From contig NZ_BAABJH010000001.1 in NCBI RefSeq assembly GCF_039543205.1, positions 1-64,000 of the forward strand: a DNA stretch of 64,000 nt. Direction: 5' to 3'. The stretch comes from Flaviramulus_B aquimarinus. Its GTDB lineage: Bacteria; Bacteroidota; Bacteroidia; Flavobacteriales; Flavobacteriaceae. The notes under the pieces are model-generated. The model saw only the letters and a program-made list of their open reading frames with translations, made no database searches and was not told the origin of the DNA. The translations under genes were made by a program, and so were the position numbers. Position 1 is the stretch's first letter. Every line of letters begins with the position of its first letter. This document shows, in pieces, positions 18,231-27,345 of this stretch.

Positions 18231-18608
18231 ATGACTAAAGCAAAATACCAAGACGTATTAAATTTAGGTGAAGCCTTAAACATTCAAAACGGGAACGTAT
18301 CAGAAGAAAATGGGGTTCTAAAAATTAAAGGAACTGCCAATACACCATATGAGAAGAATATCCTTTGGGATAAAATAAAAGAAATTGGTGGTGACAATCC
18401 TTCAGACATTATGGCAAACATTAGCGTTGCAGATGATAGTATTTATCACAGACATGTTGTAAAAAGCGGAGAAACTTTAGGGAAAATTGCAAAACACTAC
18501 TATGGTAACGCTTCAAAATATCAAGATATTTTTAAAGCTAATTCTGATATTTTAAAAAATCCGGATTTAATTCACCCTGATCAAGAATTAATTATTCCTA
18601 ATTTATAG
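18231..18608 (+). CDS. BON-LysM protein (Kbp/YgaU-like)
   Basis: 125 residues without a signal peptide. The N-terminal half (about 5-65) looks like a BON-type alpha-beta module (VLKIKGTANTPYEKN), and the C-terminal half is one LysM domain (about 73-122: HVVKSGETLGKIAKHYYGN..KYQDIFKAN..L.NPDLIHPDQELIIP). This is the layout of E. coli Kbp (YgaU), a cytoplasmic potassium-binding protein. By homology a stress or K+ binding role is likely but unproven here. A strong terminator follows. Confidence 0.85.
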   Translation: MTKAKYQDVLNLGEALNIQNGNVSEENGVLKIKGTANTPYEKNILWDKIKEIGGDNPSDIMANISVADDSIYHRHVVKSGETLGKIAKHYYGNASKYQDIFKANSDILKNPDLIHPDQELIIPNL

Positions 18609-18631
18609 GAAATAAAACATTTTAAAATTAG

Positions 18632-18668
18632 AAAACGAATCTTTAAACAAAGGTTCGTTTTTTTTTGT
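18632..18668 (+). terminator. Terminator after the LysM gene
   Basis: A 13-bp stem (18632-18644 with 18649-18661, one T-G pair) with an AAAC loop runs into a T run ending at 18666. Confidence 0.9.
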
Positions 18669-18741
18669 ACGCATCAACCGTTCTTTTTCGAAGAAAGTAA
18701 AGTGACTTCAAATGATTTACCATATACACAACAGCTAAAAG

Positions 18742-19437
18742 CTATTCACAATCTTCAGTAGTCATTTTAGCCAATTGCAGTATTGTATTAAATTGTTCGT
18801 CTAGACTCATATTCGAATTATCTATCTCTATAGCATCTTCAGCTTTTTTTAAGGGCGAATCTTTTCTGTTAGAATCGATATAATCGCGTTCTTTTACATT
18901 GTCTAGAACATCTTTATATTCTACATCATCACCTCTTTCAATAAGTTCCTGATAGCGTCTTTCGGCTCTTGTTTCTGCCGAAGCTGTCATAAATAGCTTA
19001 AGTTCTGCATCAGGAAACACCACAGTTCCAATATCTCTACCATCCATGACAACACCTTTGTCTTGACCCATTTGCTGCTGTTGCTCTACTAATTTTTGGC
19101 GAATTTCGGATATTGCAGCTACCTTACTAACATAACTTGACACCTCCAATGTGCGTATTTCTTTTTCAATATTAACGGCATTTAGGTACACTTCTGCAAA
19201 GCCTAATGTTTTATTAAACTTAAAACTGATTTTTATATTTGGCAATTGGTATATTAAGGCTTCTTTGTTAAAATCTAAATCACTAATAAGTCCATTTTGC
19301 ATCGCATAATATGTAACGGCTCTATACATAGCACCTGTATCTACATACACATAACCTAAATGCTTGGCCAATTGTTTAGCTACTGTACTTTTTCCTGTTG
19401 AAGAGAAACCATCTATGGCTATGGTAATGTTTTTCAT
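18742..19437 (-). CDS. cmk: Cytidylate kinase
   Basis: 231 residues, full length. It phosphorylates CMP/dCMP with ATP. The P-loop is at 10-17 (GFSSTGKS). The DTGAMYRAVTY segment, VVMDGRDIGTVVFPDAELKLF and the DS.R.DSPL.KA.DA segments are family signatures. A full promoter (TTG, 19 bp, TATTTTTG) lies just upstream. It is oriented like porQ, whose stop is 58 bp upstream, but with its own promoter. Confidence 0.97.
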   Translation of the reverse strand: MKNITIAIDGFSSTGKSTVAKQLAKHLGYVYVDTGAMYRAVTYYAMQNGLISDLDFNKEALIYQLPNIKISFKFNKTLGFAEVYLNAVNIEKEIRTLEVSSYVSKVAAISEIRQKLVEQQQQMGQDKGVVMDGRDIGTVVFPDAELKLFMTASAETRAERRYQELIERGDDVEYKDVLDNVKERDYIDSNRKDSPLKKAEDAIEIDNSNMSLDEQFNTILQLAKMTTEDCE

Positions 19438-19458
19438 TCTTGAAATGCCTTAAAGGCG

Positions 19459-19488
19459 CAAAAATACTTAAAACTTTAGACACTTCAA
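19459..19488 (-). promoter_or_regulatory. cmk promoter (-33/-7)
   Basis: The minus strand has TTG (19486-19488), 19 bp, then TATTTTTG (19459-19466), matching the Bacteroidota sigma-ABfr consensus. The -7 box lies 21 bp upstream of the cmk ATG. Confidence 0.7.
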
Positions 19489-19494
19489 GTACTT

Positions 19495-20514
19495 TTATTG
19501 CAGATCTATTTGCAAACCAAAAAAGTTTGAGTTAGCTGCACTTGTATATTTTGCGTGAGTGTAACTAAAGCGCATTTTATTCATTTTTATTGAAATACCT
19601 GCGGAAAGTCCTGAAAAATTTCGCTGGTCTAAAATCCTTAATTCTTCGCCTCTTCTAAAATTATATGCCAAACGAATATTAAAACCACCTTCGGGAAATA
19701 TTTCTGCCCCAACTATGGTGTGCCTTATAACTTGCCCTATGAACCCCACTTTTTCTGAAGATTGGTTTCCTGATAAGTCACTTGTATTACGTGCCGGATT
19801 AGCAGTGGCTATTGGCCACTCTTGCAAATTCTCTAAAGTAATATGCCAGCGAAGAGGTACATTTTCCAAACGCTGAGACATTCCAAAAGCAACTTCAAAA
19901 GGCAAACGTTCATTAAGTCCAGCATAAGTGGTTATTTGTGTACCTAAATTCCTAACTACTAATGCTGCATTAAAATCTAAATAGTCATTGATGTAAATGA
20001 GACCTAAATCTACTGCTGCTCCTAGAGAATTATACTGTTCTAATTTAGAAGTTATCAGTTTAATATTGGCTCCAAAATAAAAATCAGAATACCCTATTTG
20101 CAAGGCATAACCAAATGACAATGCAGCTTCATTACCTGTAAACGTACCTGTAGAATTCCCAGCTTCATCGTAACCATCAAACGAACCATAATTAATATAA
20201 GTAATACCTGCATGAAATGTTTGTGTTCGTCTATCAACAGTATACGCATAAGCTGCTGTACCGTAACTAATTCCCCCTAAATAACTCGAATAATTTATGG
20301 CTAATTGGTTATCCATTTCCACATTTATAGTCGCAGGATTAAAAAGCCCTTGAGTCACATCATAATCCACATTGGTAAACACTTTCCCTCCCAATGCTGC
20401 TTGACGCGGAGACGATACCAAATTCAAAAATTGATAAGTACTCTCTCCTCCAACCTGTGCCATGGTTAAAGTGCTAATAGTTAAGCAAAAAAACGTGATA
20501 ATTTTTCTTAGCAT
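19495..20514 (-). CDS. porQ: Type IX secretion system protein PorQ
   Basis: 339 residues from the ATG at 20514, which gives a clean signal peptide (MLRKIITFFCLTISTLTMAQ). An in-frame TTG at 20526 would add four residues but overlaps a TACTTTG promoter-like sequence, so the ATG is preferred. The mature part is a beta-barrel of the PorV/PorQ type, with STYQFLNLVSSPRQAALGGK at the start and SAGISIKMNKMRFSY near the end. PorQ is part of the outer-membrane attachment complex that processes T9SS cargo. It sits between cmk and lon. Confidence 0.9.
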   Translation of the reverse strand: MLRKIITFFCLTISTLTMAQVGGESTYQFLNLVSSPRQAALGGKVFTNVDYDVTQGLFNPATINVEMDNQLAINYSSYLGGISYGTAAYAYTVDRRTQTFHAGITYINYGSFDGYDEAGNSTGTFTGNEAALSFGYALQIGYSDFYFGANIKLITSKLEQYNSLGAAVDLGLIYINDYLDFNAALVVRNLGTQITTYAGLNERLPFEVAFGMSQRLENVPLRWHITLENLQEWPIATANPARNTSDLSGNQSSEKVGFIGQVIRHTIVGAEIFPEGGFNIRLAYNFRRGEELRILDQRNFSGLSAGISIKMNKMRFSYTHAKYTSAANSNFFGLQIDLQ

Positions 20515-20584
20515 ATTACGATACAAAGTAAGTAAATCTATCTTAAAACGATAGCATGTATCTTTTATTTTAAATCACAAAAAA

Positions 20585-20604
20585 ACCTCGATAATAATCG
20601 AGGT
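20585..20604 (-). terminator. lon terminator
   Basis: A perfect 8-bp stem ACCTCGAT / ATCGAGGT (20585-20592 with 20597-20604), loop AATA. On the minus strand it is followed by seven T, 16 bp after the lon stop. Confidence 0.88.
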
Positions 20605-20620
20605 CTCTTTATACTTGTAA

Positions 20621-23071
20621 TTATATCTTTTTAGCGTTTTTAACCTTTTGGTTTGTAAGTGCCAGTTTAATAACATCGCTCATATCTGTTACATAATGAA
20701 ACGTTAATCCTTTTAAATATTCAGGCTTTATTTCTTCTATATCGCGTCTGTTTTCCTCACACAATAAAATCTCTTTTATTCGTGCACGTTTTGCTGCCAA
20801 AATCTTTTCTTTTATCCCGCCAACAGGAAGCACCTTACCACGAAGTGTAATCTCACCTGTCATGGCTAAACTTTTCTTTACTTTTCGTTGTGTAAATAAG
20901 GATACTAAAGAGGTTAGCATGGTAACGCCTGCACTTGGCCCATCTTTAGGTGTGGCACCTTCTGGCACGTGGATATGTACATTATAATTATCAAAAACAG
21001 AACTATCAATACCAAATTCATCAGCATTCGATTTGATATATTCCATAGCAATAGTCGCAGATTCTTTCATGACCTTTCCAAGGTTTCCTGTAATGGTCAT
21101 AGTTCCTTTTCCTTTTGAAAGTATAGATTCTATAAACAAAATATCACCGCCAACACGTGTCCATGCCAATCCTGTTACTACACCTGCAACATTATTGTTT
21201 TCATATTTATCACGTTCTAATTTAGGACCGCCCAAAACTTCAATAATATCATCGTTTGACACTTTGATATTGTAATCTTCTTCCATGGCAATATTTTTAG
21301 CCGCATAGCGTACCATTTTTGCCACTTGCTTTTCTAAGCCACGAACACCAGATTCCCGAGTATAGCCTTCAACAATTTTTTCTAATTGTGGTTTGCCAAT
21401 CTTTAAATGCTTATCTGTTAAACCATGTTCTTTTAATTGTTTTGGTAATAAATGACGCTTAGCAATTTCTACCTTTTCTTCAATGGTATAACCTGTTACA
21501 TTTATAATTTCCATTCGATCCCTCAACGCTGGCTGAATGGTTGATAAACTATTTGAAGTAGCTATAAACATAACTTTAGAAAGGTCATAGCCCATTTCCA
21601 AAAAGTTGTCATAAAATGCACTGTTCTGTTCAGGGTCAAGAACTTCCAACATCGCGGATGATGGGTCGCCTTGGTGTGAATTTGACAGCTTATCAATTTC
21701 ATCCAAAACGAAAACAGGGTTTGATGTTCCTGCTTTTTTTAAGCTTTGTATAATACGCCCTGGCATAGCACCAATATAGGTTTTACGATGTCCACGTATT
21801 TCGGCTTCATCACGTAAACCCCCTAATGAAATTCTAACATATTCTCTTCCTAAAGCCTCTGCAATTGACTTACCTAAGGACGTTTTTCCAACACCTGGTG
21901 GGCCGTACAAACATAAAATTGGCGACTTCATATCATTACGAAGCTTCAATACTGCTAAATATTCTATAATTCTGCGCTTTACATCTTCCAACCCAAAATG
22001 GTCTCTATCTAAGATTTTCATGGCGCGTTTTAAGTCAAATTTATCCTTGCTAAATTCATTCCATGGTAAATCCAAAAACAACTCTAAATAATTACGTTGT
22101 ATAGAATATTCTGCCACCTGCGGGTTCATACGCTGCATTTTGGCTATTTCTTTTTCAAAATGCTTGGCTACGTTTTCATTCCAAAGTTTTTTACTTGCTT
22201 TGGATTTCATTTCCTCAATTTCTTCATCATGGCTTACACCACCCAGCTCTTCTTGAATGGTTTTTATTTGTTGATGCAAGAAATATTCACGTTGCTGTTG
22301 GTTCATGTCCATTTGAACTTTAGACTGTATGTCATTCTTAAGCTCTAACTTTTGAAACTCAACATTCATATACTTAAGCGTGGCTAAAGCGCGCTTTTTT
22401 AAGTCGTCCATTTCTAATAACGATTGCTTTTCGGCTACCGATAAATTCATGTTTGACGACACAAAATTTATCAGAAACGAATTGCTTTCAATATTTTTAA
22501 TGGCGAAAGATGCTTCACTCGGAATGTTTGGACTTTCCTTGATTATTTCTAAGGCCAAATCTTTAATAGAATCGATAATTGCCGTAAACTCTTTATTTTT
22601 TATAGCGGGCTTAGCTTCAGGAAGATCTCTAATAGTCGCATTCATATATGGCTGTTCGGTAAGCACCTCGGCGACTTTAAAGCGTTTTTTACCTTGGATA
22701 ATAACCGTTACGTTACCGTCAGGCATTTTTAAAACACGTAAAATTCTAGCAACGGTACCTGTTTCATGAATTTCTTTAGCTGTTGGATCTTCAACAGATT
22801 CATCTTTCTGGGCTACAACACCAATAACTTTTCCGCCTTTATTGGCATCGTTTATTAGCTTTATAGACTTATCTCTGCCAGCGGTAATAGGAATAACCAC
22901 ACCAGGAAACAACACCGTATTTCTTAACGATAATATGGGTAAGGTTTCGGGCAATTCCTCATTATTTATAGCTTCTTCGTCCTCGGGTGTCATTAACGGA
23001 ATTAATTCTGAGTTTTCGTCAAATTCCTGTAATGACAAACTGTCAAGGGTAGTAAATTTAGATTTCTTCAT
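20621..23071 (-). CDS. lon: Lon protease (endopeptidase La)
   Basis: 816 residues, full length. Domains in order: N-terminal LON substrate-binding domain (about 40-240), coiled helical region (240-350), AAA+ ATPase with Walker A GPPGVGKT at 390-397 and Walker B FVLDEIDK, then the proteolytic domain with the Ser-Lys dyad (Ser713 in KDGPSAG, Lys754 in GGIKEK). It degrades damaged and regulatory proteins in the cytoplasm. It is monocistronic, with its own terminator. Confidence 0.98.
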   Translation of the reverse strand: MKKSKFTTLDSLSLQEFDENSELIPLMTPEDEEAINNEELPETLPILSLRNTVLFPGVVIPITAGRDKSIKLINDANKGGKVIGVVAQKDESVEDPTAKEIHETGTVARILRVLKMPDGNVTVIIQGKKRFKVAEVLTEQPYMNATIRDLPEAKPAIKNKEFTAIIDSIKDLALEIIKESPNIPSEASFAIKNIESNSFLINFVSSNMNLSVAEKQSLLEMDDLKKRALATLKYMNVEFQKLELKNDIQSKVQMDMNQQQREYFLHQQIKTIQEELGGVSHDEEIEEMKSKASKKLWNENVAKHFEKEIAKMQRMNPQVAEYSIQRNYLELFLDLPWNEFSKDKFDLKRAMKILDRDHFGLEDVKRRIIEYLAVLKLRNDMKSPILCLYGPPGVGKTSLGKSIAEALGREYVRISLGGLRDEAEIRGHRKTYIGAMPGRIIQSLKKAGTSNPVFVLDEIDKLSNSHQGDPSSAMLEVLDPEQNSAFYDNFLEMGYDLSKVMFIATSNSLSTIQPALRDRMEIINVTGYTIEEKVEIAKRHLLPKQLKEHGLTDKHLKIGKPQLEKIVEGYTRESGVRGLEKQVAKMVRYAAKNIAMEEDYNIKVSNDDIIEVLGGPKLERDKYENNNVAGVVTGLAWTRVGGDILFIESILSKGKGTMTITGNLGKVMKESATIAMEYIKSNADEFGIDSSVFDNYNVHIHVPEGATPKDGPSAGVTMLTSLVSLFTQRKVKKSLAMTGEITLRGKVLPVGGIKEKILAAKRARIKEILLCEENRRDIEEIKPEYLKGLTFHYVTDMSDVIKLALTNQKVKNAKKI

Positions 23072-23322
23072 AAATATAATTAAGTCAATCTGTCATTAAA
23101 ACAAGACTGAACATATCTTAGGGTTCTTTTTAAAAATATTAAAACACTGAATATCAATTATTTAAAAAATATTTCTAATATCCAACATAACTATAAATTC
23201 AATAGCTATGCCATAAGTAAAATTAAAAGAAAATAATTAGTCAGTATAAGAAAAACCTTTAGTTTTACTGATGATAATTCATATTATAATTATATTTACA
23301 TTTTAAACCAAAAACCATTCAA

Positions 23323-24192
23323 ATGACATCAAAACCATTCTTTCTTTTTTTGCTATGCCTTTCCTTTTTTGCATGTAATATTGAACCTGTAAACGTTACT
23401 GAAGAGCAACAAGAACAAGAACAAGAACAACAAGAGCAAGAAGAAGAAGAAGAAGAAGAAGAAGAAGAAGAAGAGGGAGAAACAAATGACTCAACTTTAA
23501 TAAAGAAAATAATTTATAATAAAGGAACTGTTGATGAGTATTCAGAAACTTATAACTATGACGGTAATAAATTAATTAATGTAGATTATGGTGATAACAT
23601 TAAAAATGTTTACACCTACGAGAATGATAATTTGGTTAAAGACGAATTTTTTTATGAAGGCATACTTAATGCTTCTGTAGTCTTAGAATATAATTCTGAT
23701 GGAACACTTGCCATGTATACTGAAACTTTTTTCAAAGATTCCGGATTAGATGATCGTCAATACAGACACATTTATACATATAACAATGATGGCACCATAA
23801 CTAATACAGTTTCCGTGAATTATGATAACACTGAATTTGAATTAGACAGAACTGAAACAATTACTCTAAACGGGAAAAATATTGTAGAAATATCTGATAA
23901 TAAAGGCTATACAACAACTTCTACATATGATGATAAAAATAATGTTTTTAAAAATATTCATGCCATTGAAGTTTTAAATATCTTAAGTGAAAATGAGTTT
24001 GGTGCATTAATTTATGGAAACACCAACAATATTGTTAGTTATGTAGAAAGTGACACTAGTATTAGTGATAACTATAATGATAAATATGAGTACACTTATA
24101 ACGAAAAGAATTATCCAAAAACTAGTATATACACTTCTCAATATGGTGATTTTGATGAAGATGTGGAAACCATAGAATACATCTACGAATAA
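23323..24192 (+). CDS. Lipoprotein with Gln/Glu low-complexity linker and YD-like repeats
   Basis: 289 residues. A lipoprotein signal ends at FFAC (Cys18). Residues about 28-53 are an uninterrupted Gln/Glu tract, the Glu part encoded by (GAA)11. The rest has repeated Y.Y(N/D).DG and YENDNL strand motifs, spaced like degenerate RHS/YD-type beta repeats seen in Bacteroidota surface lipoproteins. Function unknown. The acidic stretch may act as a flexible stalk or resemble surface lipoprotein export signals, which is inference. It has its own terminator. Confidence 0.75.
   Translation: MTSKPFFLFLLCLSFFACNIEPVNVTEEQQEQEQEQQEQEEEEEEEEEEEEGETNDSTLIKKIIYNKGTVDEYSETYNYDGNKLINVDYGDNIKNVYTYENDNLVKDEFFYEGILNASVVLEYNSDGTLAMYTETFFKDSGLDDRQYRHIYTYNNDGTITNTVSVNYDNTEFELDRTETITLNGKNIVEISDNKGYTTTSTYDDKNNVFKNIHAIEVLNILSENEFGALIYGNTNNIVSYVESDTSISDNYNDKYEYTYNEKNYPKTSIYTSQYGDFDEDVETIEYIYE
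23440..23472 (+). repeat. (GAA)11 trinucleotide microsatellite
   Basis: Eleven perfect GAA units inside the lipoprotein coding sequence, embedded in a longer CAA/GAA/GAG purine-rich tract (about 23401-23480). Copy-number change would alter the Glu run without breaking the frame. Confidence 0.9.
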
Positions 24193-24216
24193 AAACACAA
24201 TCGCTTTTATGAAGTT

Positions 24217-24250
24217 AAGGCTAATTCAATAATTGAATTAGCCTTTTTGT
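24217..24250 (+). terminator. Terminator after the poly-Glu lipoprotein
   Basis: A 12-bp perfect stem AAGGCTAATTCA / TGAATTAGCCTT (24217-24228 with 24234-24245), 5-nt loop, then a T-rich tail. Confidence 0.88.
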
Positions 24251-24262
24251 TTTAAGAACATG

Positions 24263-24913
24263 TTACATCTTCCCCATTTTCTTCAAAGCAAATAATAGCA
24301 CAATGGGAATAGCCAATAAACCAATCATCAGTAAATTAGTTTTAAACAGCCAAGGCGATAGCATTAAAGTAATAACATAACCGCCAATAGCACCGCCAAA
24401 GTGCGCATCATGACCAATATTACCAATTCTGTTTTTCATACCGTAAATAGAATATAACAAATAGCCGATTCCAAAAATGTACGCAGGTATCGGAATGGGG
24501 ATAAAAAACATATAAAGACTCATTCCAGGTTGCAATAATATGGCTGAATATAAAATCCCCATAACAGCACCACTTGCCCCTACGGCGCTATAATGGTATT
24601 CGTTTTTATGAAAATAAAGTGATAACAAACTCCCTAACAACAAACTCCCAAAATAAATGAGAAGGAATTGTATCGGGTTTAAAAGTGAAATAACCACATC
24701 TGCGAAAAAATAGAGCGTTAACATATTAAACAATAAATGCTGTGTGTCGGCATGTAAAAACCCAGAACTGATCATTCGTATTTGCTCACCGCGTTGTACA
24801 CCACCGACTTGAAATTTATATTTTTCAAAAAAACCATAATCGTTAAATCCTTTATAGGATATCATAACATTTGCAGCTATTATAATGATGGTGATTATAT
24901 TTAAATTGCCCAT
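24263..24913 (-). CDS. Rhomboid-family intramembrane serine protease
   Basis: 216 residues with about six membrane segments. The catalytic serine is in GASGAVMG (Ser114) and the catalytic histidine in AHFGGAIGG (His171). The HLLFNMLTLYFF segment is the family's second-helix motif. It should cleave transmembrane substrates within the inner membrane; substrates are unknown. It is divergent from the acyltransferase gene, whose promoter lies between them. Confidence 0.92.
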   Translation of the reverse strand: MGNLNIITIIIIAANVMISYKGFNDYGFFEKYKFQVGGVQRGEQIRMISSGFLHADTQHLLFNMLTLYFFADVVISLLNPIQFLLIYFGSLLLGSLLSLYFHKNEYHYSAVGASGAVMGILYSAILLQPGMSLYMFFIPIPIPAYIFGIGYLLYSIYGMKNRIGNIGHDAHFGGAIGGYVITLMLSPWLFKTNLLMIGLLAIPIVLLFALKKMGKM

Positions 24914-24943
24914 GGCGTATTAACGTTTAAAATGAAATTAACA

Positions 24944-24951
24944 TATATTTG
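24944..24951 (+). promoter_or_regulatory. -7 box of the acyltransferase gene
   Basis: TATATTTG, a perfect TAnnTTTG match, 18 bp upstream of the ATG at 24970. No good -33 TTG at the usual spacing. Confidence 0.5.
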
Positions 24952-24969
24952 CAAATCTAAAATTAATTC

Positions 24970-25848
24970 ATGCAATTACTAGCTTATATTCTTGTTTATC
25001 CATTTTTATGGTTTATTTCTATATTACCTTTTAGATTACTATATGCTGTTTCTGATGGATTATACATGTTATTATACCATATTCTGGGCTATAGGAAAAA
25101 AGTGGTTACTAGCAATTTAAATCTTGTTTTTCCAGATAAAAGTGAGAAAGAAATAAAAACCATTAGAAAAAAATTCTACAAACATTTGTGTGATATGTTT
25201 TTAGAAATGGCTAAAACCATGTCTATTTCTGAAACTTCATTAAAAAAACGATTTAAACTTAAAAACCCAGAAGAATTTAAACGTTTAGAAGCATTGAATA
25301 AAAGCATTTTATTAATGTATGGACATTATGCCAGCTGGGAATGGTCTTTAGAGCTTCAAAATCATGTAAGTTATAAAGGTTTTGGTGTTTATAAAAAGTT
25401 AGCAAACAAACACTTTGATAAATTGGTTAGAGATATTCGTTCTAAATTTAAAACGACACTAATAAGCACTAAAGAAAGTATAGGCATTATTAATCATAAT
25501 GAAACTAAGGGCATTAAAAGTATCATTGCCTTTTTAAGCGATCAATCGCCAAAACCCAAAAAAGATGTGTACTGGAGTGATTTTATGGGTATTAACGTAC
25601 CTTGCTTTACTGGTGCTGAACGTTTAGCAAAAAAACTTGACTTTACCATTGCCTATCTAAAGGTAACCAAAGTAAAACGTGGTTTTTATGAAGCAGAAAT
25701 TATGCCGCTTGCCGAAACTCCTAATGATTATAAAGATTACCAGTTAACAGACATGTTTCTTCGCGAAGTTGAAAAACAAATCCATGCAGCCCCAGAATAT
25801 TATTTCTGGACACATAAACGTTGGAAACATAAAAAAGCCCTTAATTAA
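24970..25848 (+). CDS. Lysophospholipid / lipid A acyltransferase family protein (LpxL-like)
   Basis: 292 residues. An N-terminal membrane anchor is followed by an LpxL/HtrB-type fold with the catalytic HX4E motif (His119-Glu124 in GHYASWEWS), the DQSPK and FTGAERLAKK segments and a C-terminal YYFWTHKRWK. Members transfer an acyl chain onto lipid A or related lipids at the inner membrane. The exact acceptor is not visible. The last codons lie inside the shared terminator palindrome. Confidence 0.88.
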   Translation: MQLLAYILVYPFLWFISILPFRLLYAVSDGLYMLLYHILGYRKKVVTSNLNLVFPDKSEKEIKTIRKKFYKHLCDMFLEMAKTMSISETSLKKRFKLKNPEEFKRLEALNKSILLMYGHYASWEWSLELQNHVSYKGFGVYKKLANKHFDKLVRDIRSKFKTTLISTKESIGIINHNETKGIKSIIAFLSDQSPKPKKDVYWSDFMGINVPCFTGAERLAKKLDFTIAYLKVTKVKRGFYEAEIMPLAETPNDYKDYQLTDMFLREVEKQIHAAPEYYFWTHKRWKHKKALN

Positions 25849-25858
25849 GGGCTTTTTT
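25831..25858. terminator. Bidirectional terminator between acyltransferase and glmM
   Basis: A 28-bp perfect palindrome AAAAAAGCCCTTAA / TTAAGGGCTTTTTT between convergent genes. It overlaps the end and stop codon of the plus-strand gene (stop at 25846-25848) and lies 21 bp beyond the glmM stop. Confidence 0.88.
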
Positions 25859-25878
25859 ATAATCTTGCAGTTAGTCAG

Positions 25879-27267
25879 TTAGCTATTAGCAACTGCTGTT
25901 ATTTCCTCAATAAACTTATCTGCTAAACCATCAGCCTCTTCTTGCGATTTAGCTTCGGTATAAATTCTAATAATGGGTTCTGTATTACTTTTGCGCAAGT
26001 GTACCCAACTTTCTGAAAAATCGATTTTTACACCATCAATAGTCGTTAGTTGTTCATTTTGATAACGGTCTTCCATGGTTTTTAAAATACCATCAACATC
26101 CAATCCAGGTGTTAATTGTATTTTCTTTTTACCCATAAAATAACTAGGGTATGTTTTTCTAAGCGCACTCACACTTATATTTTTATCAGCAAGCAAACTT
26201 AAAAATAAGGCCACACCTACTAAAGCATCGCGTCCGTAATGTGCATCAGGATAAATAATCCCGCCATTACCTTCGCCGCCAATAACAACGTTGTTCTTTT
26301 TCATTAGTTTTACCACATTCACCTCGCCTACCGCACTAGCTTCGTACATACCGCCATGCTTTTCAGTAACATCTCTTAAAGCTCTTGTAGAACTCATATT
26401 ACTCACCGTGTTTCCGGGGGTTATGCTTAATACATAATCCGCACAAGCAACCAAAGTGTATTCTTCTCCAAACATATCGCCATTTTCATCCATAAATGCT
26501 AAACGATCTACATCTGGATCGACCACAATGCCAAAATCAGCATTATGTTTTTTAACAGCTGCAGATAAATCCGTTAAATGCTCCTTAAGAGGTTCTGGAT
26601 TGTGAGGAAAATGCCCGTTAGGCTCACAGTATAATTTTATGACATCTACCCCCAATCGCTCTAAAAGCAACGGAATAGCTATACCCCCTGTAGAGTTAAC
26701 ACCATCAACTACCACTCTAAAACGAGCAGATTCTATAGCCTTTACATTAACCAAGTCTAAATCTAAAACCTCAATAATATGTAAATCAATGTAAGCTTTA
26801 TTTTTTGTTATTTTCCCCAAGCTATCAACATCAGCAAAATTCATGTCATCGCTCTCAGCTATCTCTAATATTTTAGCGCCTTCAACAGCATCTAAAAACT
26901 CACCTTTTTCATTTAAAAGCTTTAAGGCATTCCATTGTTTTGGATTATGACTTGCTGTTAAAATAATACCGCCATCTGCATGTTCCATAGGTACAGCGAC
27001 TTCTACCGTTGGTGTTGTAGAAAGTCCAACATCAACAACATCAATTCCCAAACCAATTAAGGTATTCATCACTAAGTTTTGAATCATTTTACCAGAAATA
27101 CGAGCATCCCTCCCAACCACAACTTTGTAGTTTTCTTTTTGACGTTGTTGTTTTAACCAAACGCCATAAGCTGATGCAAATTTTACCGCATCAATCGGGG
27201 TTAAGTTTTCGCCTACTTGGCCACCAATGGTTCCTCTAATTCCTGAAATTGATTTTATAAGTGTCAT
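25879..27267 (-). CDS. glmM: Phosphoglucosamine mutase
   Basis: 462 residues, alpha-D-phosphohexomutase fold. The phospho-serine loop is TASHNPKQWN (Ser106), the metal loop is DPDVDRL, the sugar loop is GGEGNGG, and the C-terminal phosphate site is RKSNTEPIIRIY. It converts glucosamine 6-phosphate to glucosamine 1-phosphate for peptidoglycan and LPS. Related phosphomannomutases share the fold, but the N-terminal SISGIRGT motif and length favour GlmM. Confidence 0.88.
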   Translation of the reverse strand: MTLIKSISGIRGTIGGQVGENLTPIDAVKFASAYGVWLKQQRQKENYKVVVGRDARISGKMIQNLVMNTLIGLGIDVVDVGLSTTPTVEVAVPMEHADGGIILTASHNPKQWNALKLLNEKGEFLDAVEGAKILEIAESDDMNFADVDSLGKITKNKAYIDLHIIEVLDLDLVNVKAIESARFRVVVDGVNSTGGIAIPLLLERLGVDVIKLYCEPNGHFPHNPEPLKEHLTDLSAAVKKHNADFGIVVDPDVDRLAFMDENGDMFGEEYTLVACADYVLSITPGNTVSNMSSTRALRDVTEKHGGMYEASAVGEVNVVKLMKKNNVVIGGEGNGGIIYPDAHYGRDALVGVALFLSLLADKNISVSALRKTYPSYFMGKKKIQLTPGLDVDGILKTMEDRYQNEQLTTIDGVKIDFSESWVHLRKSNTEPIIRIYTEAKSQEEADGLADKFIEEITAVANS

Positions 27268-27290
27268 AGTTCTTTTTAAAGTTAAAAAGA

Positions 27291-27298
27291 CAAATATA
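27291..27298 (-). promoter_or_regulatory. Candidate glmM -7 box
   Basis: The minus strand reads TATATTTG, a perfect TAnnTTTG match, 24 bp upstream of the glmM ATG. Confidence 0.5.
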
Positions 27299-27345
27299 GT
27301 ATTTCAAAGTCGTATTTCTTAAAACGGAATTCGTAAATTTCACGA

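Noticed and set aside
20515..20526. TTG start for porQ
   Set aside because: It overlaps a promoter-like TACTTTG, and the ATG 12 bp on gives a cleaner signal peptide.
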